A stretch of DNA of 64,000 nucleotides, from assembly GCF_026342355.1 (NCBI RefSeq), contig NZ_JAPEMV010000004.1:656001-720000 (forward strand), in the 5' to 3' direction. The first letter of the stretch is position 1; each line of letters starts with the position of its first letter. The notes beneath the pieces were generated by a model. It did not search any database. It saw only the letters and a program-made list of their open reading frames with translations, and was not told where the DNA came from. The DNA is from Streptomyces sp. NBC_00249. Its GTDB lineage: Bacteria; Actinomycetota; Actinomycetes; Streptomycetales; Streptomycetaceae. Shown here in pieces: positions 29,601-35,380 of this stretch. A program made the translations under genes and the position numbers.

Positions 29601-30581
29601 GTGCGAGAGGCGCGCGTACAGCGGGAGCACCTCGGTCAGGCGCAGCTTGCGCTTCTCCAGGGCGTCCGCCGTGTCGCGGATCTCGCGCTCACCGGAGAGG
29701 AAGACCAGGATGTCGCCGGGGCCCTCCGCCTGGAGCTCGTCCACGGCCTCGCAGATCGCGGTGATCTGGTCCCGGTCCGAGTCCTCGGAGTCCTCCTCCA
29801 GCAGGGGCCGGTAGCGCACCTCCACCGGGTACGTCCGGCCGCTGACCTCGACGATCGGCGCGTCCCCGAAATGCCGGGAGAAACGCTGCGGGTCGATCGT
29901 CGCGGAGGTGATGACCACCTTCAGGTCGGGGCGCTTGGGCAGCAGCGTCGCCAGGTAGCCGAGCAGGAAGTCGATGTTCAGCGAGCGCTCGTGCGCCTCG
30001 TCGATGATGATCGTGTCGTAGGCGCGCAGCTCGCGGTCCGTCTGGATCTCGGCGAGCAGGATGCCGTCCGTCATCAGCTTCACGAAGGTCGCGTCCTGGT
30101 CCACCTGGTCGGTGAACCGGACCTTCCAGCCGACCGTCTGGCCGATCTCCGACTTCAGCTCCTCCGCGATCCGCTCCGCGACCGTGCGGGCCGCGATCCG
30201 GCGGGGCTGGGTGTGCCCGATCATGCCCCGGACGCCGCGCCCCAGCTCCATGCAGATCTTGGGGATCTGCGTGGTCTTGCCGGAGCCGGTCTCGCCCGCG
30301 ACGATCACGACCTGGTGGTCGCGTATCGCCTCGGCGATCTCGTCCTTCTTCTGGCTGACGGGCAGGTTCTCGGGATACGTGACCTCCGGCATCCGCGAGG
30401 CACGGCCGGCCAGTCGCGCGGCGGCCTTCTCGGCCTCCGCGGCGATCTCGTCGAGCACGGCCTGCTTGGCCTCGGGCTTGCGGATGCGGCGGGCGCCTTC
30501 GAGGCGGCGGCCGAGGCGGTGCGCGTCACGGAGGTTGATCTCACCGAGAAGCGTCTGCAGGGCGGCGAAGGAAGTAGACAT
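26658..30581 (-). CDS. hrpA: ATP-dependent RNA helicase HrpA
   Basis: A 1307-residue DEAH-box helicase, the usual length for bacterial HrpA. In order: Walker A VAGETGSGKTTQIPK near residue 94, motif II DEAHERSLNIDF near 193, SAT motif VITSATIDPQRFS, motif V/VI TNVAETSLTVPGIKYVID and QRKGRCGR, then the HA2 and OB-like domains and the long DUF3418 C-terminal part. It unwinds RNA and in E. coli takes part in mRNA processing and ribosome rescue. The start is ATG 30581, 110 bp from a divergently oriented small gene. No frameshift or missing motif was seen. Confidence 0.97.
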   Translation of the reverse strand: MSTSFAALQTLLGEINLRDAHRLGRRLEGARRIRKPEAKQAVLDEIAAEAEKAAARLAGRASRMPEVTYPENLPVSQKKDEIAEAIRDHQVVIVAGETGSGKTTQIPKICMELGRGVRGMIGHTQPRRIAARTVAERIAEELKSEIGQTVGWKVRFTDQVDQDATFVKLMTDGILLAEIQTDRELRAYDTIIIDEAHERSLNIDFLLGYLATLLPKRPDLKVVITSATIDPQRFSRHFGDAPIVEVSGRTYPVEVRYRPLLEEDSEDSDRDQITAICEAVDELQAEGPGDILVFLSGEREIRDTADALEKRKLRLTEVLPLYARLSHAEQHRVFQQHTGRRIVLATNVAETSLTVPGIKYVIDPGTARISRYSHRTKVQRLPIERISQASANQRKGRCGRTSDGVCIRLYSEDDFLTRPEFTDAEILRTNLASVILQMTAAGLGEIEKFPFIDPPDHRNIRDGVQLLQELGALDPSEKDHKKRLTPMGRQLSQLPVDPRLARMVVEADKNNCVREVMVIAAALSIQDPRERPSDKQTQADQNHARFKDETSDFLSFLNIWRYVREQQKERGSSSFRRMCKQEYLNFLRIREWQDIYSQLRTVAKSMGIHVNEADAAETNIHISLLSGLLSHIGLKDTDKNEYLGARSAKFAIFPGSALFKKQPKFLMSAELVETSRLWARVNAKVEPEWVEPLAQHLIKRTYSEPHWEKDQAAVMAYEKVTLYGVPIVAQRKINYGRIDPEVSRELFIRNALVEGDWRTHHKFYADNRKLLTEVEELENRARRRDIVVDDETLFDFYDQRIPEHVVSGAHFDSWWKHKKREEPELLDFEREMLLTEKAAGVTKADYPDSWQQGPLKFRVTYQFEPGADADGVTVHIPLQVLNQVTDEGFDWQIPGLREEVVTELIRSLPKPVRRHYVPAPNFATRFLATAHPLQEPLHVTLARELHRMVGVPVAAEDFDLTRIPEHLKITFRIVDERRRNLGEDKDLEALRLSLKPKARQALSKAAAATAERAGGESLERTGLTDWTIGTLTKVFETRRAGQPVKAYPALVDDGTSVSVRLFDTEAEQQLAMWLGTRRLILLNIPVNPAKFASDKLTNQQKLALSRNPHGSIQALFDDCATAATDKLIADHGGPAWDEAGFRKLYEAVRADLVDTTVRTVGQVQQVLAAWQACERRLKATNSLALMANVADVKAQLAALMPAGFVTLTGLRRLPDLMRYLVAADRRLQQMPTGAQRDTTRMQKVHEMRDEYLWLLEQLPKGRPVPEAVTEIRWMIEELRVSYFAHALGTAYPVSDKRIVKAVDALAP

Positions 30582-30691
30582 ACCTGGTCGAGGATCTCAC
30601 CTGGGCCCTGCGGGTGGCGAACGCATTTGTGCCCCGCCCCGTACCATTTCGGGACGAGTCCCCCCGATGTGCCAGTGAGAGGCAGCCCACC

Positions 30692-31162
30692 TTGTCCCGC
30701 CGTCGCCACGTGTGCTGCCTGCTGGCGGCGCTGCTCGCGATGCTGCTGGGTCCCGCCGCCACCACGGCCCTGGCCGGGCCGCAGCCCGGGCCCGCCCTTG
30801 CCGTCCCCGCCTCCGCCTCCGTGCCGACCGTCGGCCCGGGTGTCCCCGCGACGCCGGCCGCCGCCACGGCCGGGGCCCGGTACTCGGTGCGGACCGCCGC
30901 GGACGGGTCCGCCGTGCGGGGGGACTTCAGCAGCCCGGCGGAAGCCGAGGGGCGGGGGCCCGTCTGTGATCCGGGCGGGGCCGGGCACGGGCCCGCGCCG
31001 CTGCTCCCGCCCCGCGCCGGGCAGGACCACGCGCAGCTCCCGGCCGCGCGGGCCGGGGCCGGGGTGGAGCGTCCGCAGGGGGCTCGGCCCGTACGGGTCC
31101 TCGTACGCGGGCCCGACCGGCCGGCGCCAGGACCGGTGGAGCTGTCCGTGATGCGGGTCTAG
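30692..31162 (+). CDS. Small secreted or membrane-anchored protein, unknown function
   Basis: A 156-residue protein starting with a signal sequence (SRRRHVCCLLAALLAMLLGPAATTALAG), then a Pro/Ala-rich region and no recognisable domain. The tail RPVRVLVRGPDRPAPGPVELSVMRV is conserved-looking but anonymous. I chose the TTG at 30692 because GAGAGG lies 9 nt upstream and it gives a short basic n-region before the hydrophobic core. The frame extends upstream to an ATG at 30614 across promoter-like sequence, and a GTG at 30710 is another option. The gene lies between hrpA (divergent) and the dsbA-like gene. Codon usage supports coding, but a wrong call is possible. Confidence 0.6.
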   Translation: MSRRRHVCCLLAALLAMLLGPAATTALAGPQPGPALAVPASASVPTVGPGVPATPAAATAGARYSVRTAADGSAVRGDFSSPAEAEGRGPVCDPGGAGHGPAPLLPPRAGQDHAQLPAARAGAGVERPQGARPVRVLVRGPDRPAPGPVELSVMRV

Positions 31163-31222
31163 GAGGCCGGCTCCGCGCCCGTCCCCTTTTACCCTTCCGC
31201 ACCGCCGTACTGGAGCACCCGT

Positions 31223-31939
31223 ATGCCCTCCGCCTCCCGCAAGCCCCTGCTGATCTCCGCCGGGGTCGCCGCCGCCGCGCTCACCCTCGGCCTCGTCTCC
31301 TGGCAGGCCACCGCCCCCGACGCCAAGCCCGGCAGGGCCCCGGCCGCCGCGCCCGCCCCCGAAGCGGCCCCCGAACTCAAGGCGCTGGCCCGCCGTGACG
31401 CCGGCGACAAGCTCGCCACGGGCCGCCCCGACGCACCCGTCGTCCTCATCGAGTACTCCGACTTCAAGTGCGGCTACTGCGCCAAGTTCGCCCGGGACAC
31501 CGAGCCCGAACTGGTGAAGAAGTACGTCGCCGACGGCACCCTGCGCATCGAGTGGCGCAACTTCCCGATCTTCGGCGCCGAGTCCGAGGCCGCCGCCAAG
31601 GCCGCCTGGGCGGCCGGGCAGCAGGACCGCTTCGCCGCCTTCCACGAGGCCGCGTACGCCGAAGGGGCCAAGGAGAAGGGCTTCGGCGAGGCCCGCCTGA
31701 CCGAGCTGGCCCGCGAGGCCGGGGTCCCCGACCTGGAGCGCTTCAAGGCCGACATGGCCGGGGAGGCGGCCACCGCCGCCCTGAGGAGGGACCAGGAGGA
31801 GGGCTACCGCATCGGCGTCCAGTCCACCCCGTCCTTCCTGGTGGGCGGCCGCCCCCTCGCCGGGGCCCAGCCCCTGGAGGCCTTCACCGCCGCCGTCGCC
31901 AGGGCGAAGGCGGAAGCGGAAGCGGCGGCCGGGCGGTGA
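31223..31939 (+). CDS. Membrane-anchored DsbA-family thiol oxidoreductase
   Basis: A 238-residue protein with an N-terminal membrane anchor (residues 9-28), a Pro/Ala linker and a thioredoxin fold facing outside. The active site is CGYC (Cys83, Cys86) in YSDFKCGYCAKF, and the cis-proline loop is STPSFLVGG near residue 202. It resembles extracytoplasmic DsbA/BdbD-type proteins that form or shuffle disulfides in exported proteins. The ATG start has CTGGAG 7 nt upstream. Its stop overlaps the GTG of the ccdA-like gene by 4 nt, which pairs it with a membrane electron donor. Confidence 0.93.
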   Translation: MPSASRKPLLISAGVAAAALTLGLVSWQATAPDAKPGRAPAAAPAPEAAPELKALARRDAGDKLATGRPDAPVVLIEYSDFKCGYCAKFARDTEPELVKKYVADGTLRIEWRNFPIFGAESEAAAKAAWAAGQQDRFAAFHEAAYAEGAKEKGFGEARLTELAREAGVPDLERFKADMAGEAATAALRRDQEEGYRIGVQSTPSFLVGGRPLAGAQPLEAFTAAVARAKAEAEAAAGR

Positions 31940-32760
31940 CCGACATCGGCTACCTGGCCGCCCTCCTGGGCGGCCTCCTCGCCCTGCTCAGCCCGTGCAG
32001 CGCGCTGCTCCTGCCCGCCTTCTTCGCGTACTCGATCGACTCCCGCTCCCGGCTGCTCGCCCGCACCGGGATCTTCTACGCGGGCCTCGCGAGCACCCTC
32101 GTACCGCTCGGCGCGGCCGGTTCGTACGCCGGAAGGTTCTTCCACAGCAACCGCGAGGCGCTGGTCCTCGGCGGCGGCTGGCTGATCATCGCGCTCGGCG
32201 CCGCCCAGATCCTCGGCCTCGGCTTCGCCTCGAAGCGGATCTCCGAGCTGTCCGGCCGGATCCGCCCGACCACCGCCCTGTCGGTGTACGCGCTCGGCGC
32301 GGTCTACGGGCTGGCCGGCTTCTGCGCGGGCCCGATCCTCGGCAGCGTCCTGACGGTGGCGGCGGTCAGCGGCAGCCCGGTCTACGGAGGCCTGCTGCTG
32401 GCGGTGTACGCGCTGGGCATGGCCGTCCCCCTCTTCCTGCTGGCCCTGCTCTGGGACCGCTTCGACCTGGGCCGCCGCCGCTGGCTGCGCGGCCGCGTCC
32501 TGCGGCTGGGCCGGCTCGAACTGCACACGACCTCGCTGCTGTCGGGGCTGTTCTTCATCACCCTGGGCGCGCTCTTCCTCGCCTACGACGGGGCGAGCGC
32601 CCTGCCGGGGCTGCTGGACGTGGACGACTCGTACGCCGTGGAGCGGTGGGCGGGCTCCGTCGCGGACGCCGTACCCGACTGGGCGCTGCTCGGGCTGGTC
32701 GCCGTAGGGGCCCTGGCCTTCGGGCTGAGCCGGTGGCGGCGCGCGGAGCGGGAGGGGTGA
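31936..32760 (+). CDS. ccdA: CcdA/DsbD-type membrane thiol-disulfide transporter
   Basis: A 274-residue polytopic protein with six or seven membrane helices. The two redox cysteines sit in helices 1 and 4: Cys21 in LLALLSPCSALLLPAFF and Cys130 in AGFCAGPILGSVL. Such proteins carry electrons from cytoplasmic thioredoxin to extracytoplasmic thiol proteins. The GTG start overlaps the stop of the DsbA-family gene (ATGA-type coupling), so this protein probably keeps that partner reduced or cycles it. A terminator follows immediately. No cytochrome c genes lie nearby, so a role in cytochrome maturation is not supported here. Confidence 0.93.
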   Translation: MTDIGYLAALLGGLLALLSPCSALLLPAFFAYSIDSRSRLLARTGIFYAGLASTLVPLGAAGSYAGRFFHSNREALVLGGGWLIIALGAAQILGLGFASKRISELSGRIRPTTALSVYALGAVYGLAGFCAGPILGSVLTVAAVSGSPVYGGLLLAVYALGMAVPLFLLALLWDRFDLGRRRWLRGRVLRLGRLELHTTSLLSGLFFITLGALFLAYDGASALPGLLDVDDSYAVERWAGSVADAVPDWALLGLVAVGALAFGLSRWRRAEREG

Positions 32761-32765
32761 AACGC

Positions 32766-32796
32766 GGAAGGCCCCGTCCGAGGGACGGGGCCTTCC
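32766..32796. terminator. Terminator between ccdA and the tRNA cluster
   Basis: GGAAGGCCCCGTCC, 3-nt loop, exact complement. It serves ccdA on the plus strand and the tRNA cluster on the minus strand. Confidence 0.88.
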
Positions 32797-32801
32797 TTCT
32801 G

Positions 32802-32875
32802 TGGCTGGGGCCGGGGTCGAACCGGCGACCTATCGCTTTTCAGGCGATCGCTCGTACCAACTGAGCTACCCAGCC
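32802..32875 (-). tRNA. tRNA-Phe(GAA)
   Basis: Reverse complement begins GGCTGGGTAGCTCAGTTGG, anticodon loop CTGAAAA, T-arm CCGGTTCGACCCCGG, acceptor CCCAGCC, discriminator A. Last gene of a three-tRNA minus-strand cluster. Confidence 0.97.
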
Positions 32876-32897
32876 ACGAGACTGTTTCCAGCCTCAG

Positions 32898-32971
32898 CGA
32901 ACCTGACGGGACTTGAACCCGCGACCTCCACCTTGACAGGGTGGCGAGCTAACCAACTGCTCCACAGGTCC
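32898..32971 (-). tRNA. tRNA-Asp(GTC), second copy
   Basis: Identical over all 74 bases to the tRNA-Asp at 26514-26587. Lies between tRNA-Glu and tRNA-Phe. Confidence 0.97.
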
Positions 32972-33010
32972 TTGCAATGTGCGAGCACAAGTCTCGCACA
33001 CGGTAATGCG

Positions 33011-33083
33011 TACCCCCAACGGGATTCGAACCCGTGCTACCGCCTTGAAAGGGCGGCGTCCTGGGCCACTAGACGATGAGGGC
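33011..33083 (-). tRNA. tRNA-Glu(TTC)
   Basis: Reverse complement begins GCCCTCATCGTCTAGTGGCC, anticodon loop CTTTCAA, T-arm CGGGTTCGAATCCCG, acceptor TGGGGGT with two G-U pairs, discriminator A. First gene of the Glu-Asp-Phe cluster. Confidence 0.97.
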
Positions 33084-33186
33084 TAAAGGCCCGCCGGGCA
33101 CTTTGCAGCGCGTCGGGGACGTGAGAAGCATATGGGATCGGAGGAGCTATCGCCAAAACGGTTTCCCCCGGAGCGACAATGGCCGG

Positions 33187-33537
33187 GTGCTGGAGATGAC
33201 GCGCGAGGAGTTCGAAGAGCTCGTCGCAGAGGCCCTGGACCGGATTCCGCCGGAGCTGACGCGGCTGATGGACAACGTCGCGGTGTTCGTCGAGGACGAG
33301 CCCCCGGCCGACGACCCCGAGCTGCTCGGCCTGTACGAGGGAACCCCGCTGACCGAGCGCGGCGAGTGGTACGCCGGTGTGCTCCCGGACCGCATCACGA
33401 TCTACCGGAACCCCACGTTGCGGATGTGCGAGGACCGGGAGAGCGTGGTCGCGGAGACGGAGGTGACGGTGGTGCACGAGATCGCCCATCACTTCGGGAT
33501 CGACGACGAACGGCTGCACGCGCTGGGCTACGGGTGA
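33187..33537 (+). CDS. Small zincin-like metallopeptidase (PF06262 type)
   Basis: A 116-residue protein that is essentially one minimal zincin domain: MTREEFEELVAEALDRIPPEL at the N-terminus, IYRNPTLRMCEDRE in the middle, and the zinc-binding helix VVHEIAHHFGIDD with HEIAH at about residues 97-101, ending LHALGYG. The GTG is chosen because orthologues begin M/V-L-E-M; GACAAT sits 6 nt upstream as a -10 candidate, with no RBS. The stop overlaps the next start by 4 nt, coupling it to the fluoride channel genes, an odd pairing whose meaning is unclear. Substrate unknown. Confidence 0.88.
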   Translation: MLEMTREEFEELVAEALDRIPPELTRLMDNVAVFVEDEPPADDPELLGLYEGTPLTERGEWYAGVLPDRITIYRNPTLRMCEDRESVVAETEVTVVHEIAHHFGIDDERLHALGYG

Positions 33538-34010
33538 CCCGGCCGGTGCCGGGGGGCGAGGCCATCGACCCGGATGTCGACCTCCACGTCCCCGCCCAGC
33601 GCACCGAGCCGCAGGGCCGGGTGCTCGCGGCGGTCGCGGCGGGCGCCGCCCTCGGGGCCTCGGCCCGGTACGGGGTGGGCCTGCTGTGGCCGGCGGGCGG
33701 GCCCGGGGCCTTCCCGTGGGCGACCCTGTGGATCAACGTCACGGGCTGCGCGCTGATCGGCGTCCTGATGGTGCTGATCGCCGAGGGCGGGCGCAGTGCC
33801 CCGCACCCGCTGCTGCGGCCCTTCGCCGGGGTCGGGGTGCTCGGCGGGTTCACCACCTTCTCCGCCTACGCGCTCGACTTCTCCCGGCTGCTCGACGACG
33901 GGGAGGCCGGGCGCGCGCTGGCGTACGCCGGGCTCACCGCCGCGGGAGCGCTGGGCGCGGTGTGGGGGGCGGCCTCGGTGACCCGGCTGGCGGTGCGGGG
34001 GCGCGGGTGA
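33534..34010 (+). CDS. crcB: Fluoride channel CrcB/Fluc subunit 1
   Basis: A 158-residue four-helix membrane protein of the fluoride exporter family. Landmarks: ARYGVGLLWPA (helix 1 end), FPWATLWINVTGCALIGVLM (the conserved Asn of helix 2), and GVGVLGGFTTFSAYALDF (helix 3 break with the Phe-box and Thr/Ser). It has about 35 extra N-terminal residues compared with its partner. GTG overlaps the preceding stop, and its own stop overlaps the second crcB by 4 nt. The two paralogues should assemble as an antiparallel heterodimer that expels fluoride. Confidence 0.93.
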   Translation: MTRPVPGGEAIDPDVDLHVPAQRTEPQGRVLAAVAAGAALGASARYGVGLLWPAGGPGAFPWATLWINVTGCALIGVLMVLIAEGGRSAPHPLLRPFAGVGVLGGFTTFSAYALDFSRLLDDGEAGRALAYAGLTAAGALGAVWGAASVTRLAVRGRG

Positions 34011-34381
34011 ACTGGCTGCTGGTGGTCGTGGGGGCGGTGGTCGGGGCCCCGCTGAGGTACCTGACCGACCGGGCGGTGCAGTCCCGGCACGACTCCGTCT
34101 TCCCGTGGGGGACCTTCCTGGTCAACGCCGCGGCCTGCCTGCTGCTCGGGGCGCTGAGCGGGGCCGCGCTGGCCGGGGCGGGCTCCTCGCGGGTGACCCT
34201 GCTGCTCGGGACGGGGCTGTGCGGGGCGCTGAGCACTTACTCCACCTTCTCCTACGAGACCCTGCGGCTGGCGGAGCGCGGCCACGGCTTCCTCGCCTCG
34301 GTGAACGTGCTCGCATCGGTGCTGGTCGGGCTGGGGTCCGTCCATCTGGGCTCGCAGGTGGCGCGGCAGCTGTTCGGATAA
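34007..34381 (+). CDS. crcB: Fluoride channel CrcB/Fluc subunit 2
   Basis: A 124-residue paralogue of the preceding gene, with the same motifs: APLRYLTDRAV, FPWGTFLVNAAACLLLGAL and GTGLCGALSTYSTFSYETLRL. Its charge pattern differs from subunit 1, as expected where two CrcB proteins insert in opposite directions. The GTG start lies in the stop of the previous gene. I found no fluoride riboswitch in front of the three-gene operon. The pair confers resistance to environmental fluoride. Confidence 0.93.
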   Translation: MNWLLVVVGAVVGAPLRYLTDRAVQSRHDSVFPWGTFLVNAAACLLLGALSGAALAGAGSSRVTLLLGTGLCGALSTYSTFSYETLRLAERGHGFLASVNVLASVLVGLGSVHLGSQVARQLFG

Positions 34382-34467
34382 GGGGCGTGTCTCTTACGGG
34401 GTAAAGGGAGTTGGGCTCATTGACCCGCCCATCGCGGACCCCGCCGCCGTGCTCCGGAGGTGCCCCA

Positions 34468-35106
34468 GTGCGCCATTTGTCCTCTCTCAGACTGGCCGTC
34501 TCCGCACTCGCGGTCGCGGCGACGGCGGGCTGCATGAGCGTCGGCGAGGACGCCGCGAAGCCCGCTCCCGCCGCCTCGGTCGGCGGCAAGGGCGTCGCGG
34601 GGGCCGGCGGGGCCGCGGGCGGGGGCCACGGCTCCGGGGTCCACGGCAACGGGCAGGGCGTCAAGGGCGGTACGGGGAACCAGGACGGCAAGGCCGGTGA
34701 GCCCGGGAAGGCCTCCGGCGCGACCGGAGCCTCCCCCAGCTCCGGAGCCCCGGGCGGGCGGCCGGGACAGCCCTCGCCGTCGGCGGGGCCGGGCGGCGGG
34801 GCGGGCGGCCAGGGGGGCCAGGCGCCGTCCGGCGGCGGCTCGGGTTCCGGTGGAGGTTCGGGCTCCGGGGGCTCGGGTTCCGGTTCGGGGTCGGGTTCGG
34901 GTTCCGGGTCCGGTTCGGGTTCGGGCTCGGGGTCGGGCTCCGGGGGCGGGTCGGGTTCGGGTTCGGGATCCGGGTCGGGCTCCGGGGGCGGCTCGGCCAC
35001 CACTCCGCCCGTCGTGGAGCCGACCCCGCCTGTGACGGAACCCACACCGCCCGAGCCCACTCCGACCGCTCCGGACCCGACCGCCGGGCAGGGGGGATCG
35101 GCGTAG
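34468..35106 (+). CDS. Gly/Ser-repeat lipoprotein
   Basis: A 212-residue protein with a lipoprotein signal (RHLSSLRLAVSALAVAATAGC, lipidated Cys22). Almost everything after it is low complexity: a Gly/Ala/Lys-rich region, then from about residue 125 to 175 nearly pure Gly-Ser repeats, and a Pro/Thr-rich end (PPVVEPTPPVTEPTPPEPTP). No enzymatic domain. It may be a flexible surface or cell-wall-spanning protein. The GTG has CCGGAGG at good spacing. The coding DNA of the repeat (34840-34990) is a degenerate GGTTCG/GGCTCC array and probably varies in length between strains. Confidence 0.8.
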   Translation: MRHLSSLRLAVSALAVAATAGCMSVGEDAAKPAPAASVGGKGVAGAGGAAGGGHGSGVHGNGQGVKGGTGNQDGKAGEPGKASGATGASPSSGAPGGRPGQPSPSAGPGGGAGGQGGQAPSGGGSGSGGGSGSGGSGSGSGSGSGSGSGSGSGSGSGSGGGSGSGSGSGSGSGGGSATTPPVVEPTPPVTEPTPPEPTPTAPDPTAGQGGSA

Positions 35107-35380
35107 ATCTGGGGGGATTCGCGGGGCCGCCCAGTGCGGCACGAGGTCCGCACCCTGGGTATTTCCGCAGGTCAGAGGGGTCTGGCCCGGAGTGACTTGC
35201 CAGACCCCCAGGAGGGTGCGTATGGTTATAGATCGTTTGATCCCATTGCCCGGCGCCGAATCCGAAGAGCGCCGTGTGGCGCGTACTCTCCCTAGCCGTG
35301 GCTGACCGCATTGAGGCGGTCGATTTGCGATTCACGGAGTTTGGGCGCGTGCCGAGACTCCGGAAGGTTTCGCATTTCGC

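Noticed and set aside
27000..31151. Very long open frame antisense to hrpA (over 1400 codons)
   Set aside because: It is a shadow of hrpA codon bias; the protein is low-complexity Leu/Arg/Val/Asp without domains, while the minus strand encodes a full DEAH helicase.
31936..32760. Cytochrome c maturation role for the ccdA-like gene
   Set aside because: No resB, resC or cytochrome gene is nearby; the coupled partner is a DsbA-family protein, so a general thiol-redox role is more likely.
33084..33186. Fluoride riboswitch before the zincin-crcB operon
   Set aside because: The gap between the tRNA-Glu gene and the start is only about 100 bp and lacks the conserved fluoride aptamer sequence.
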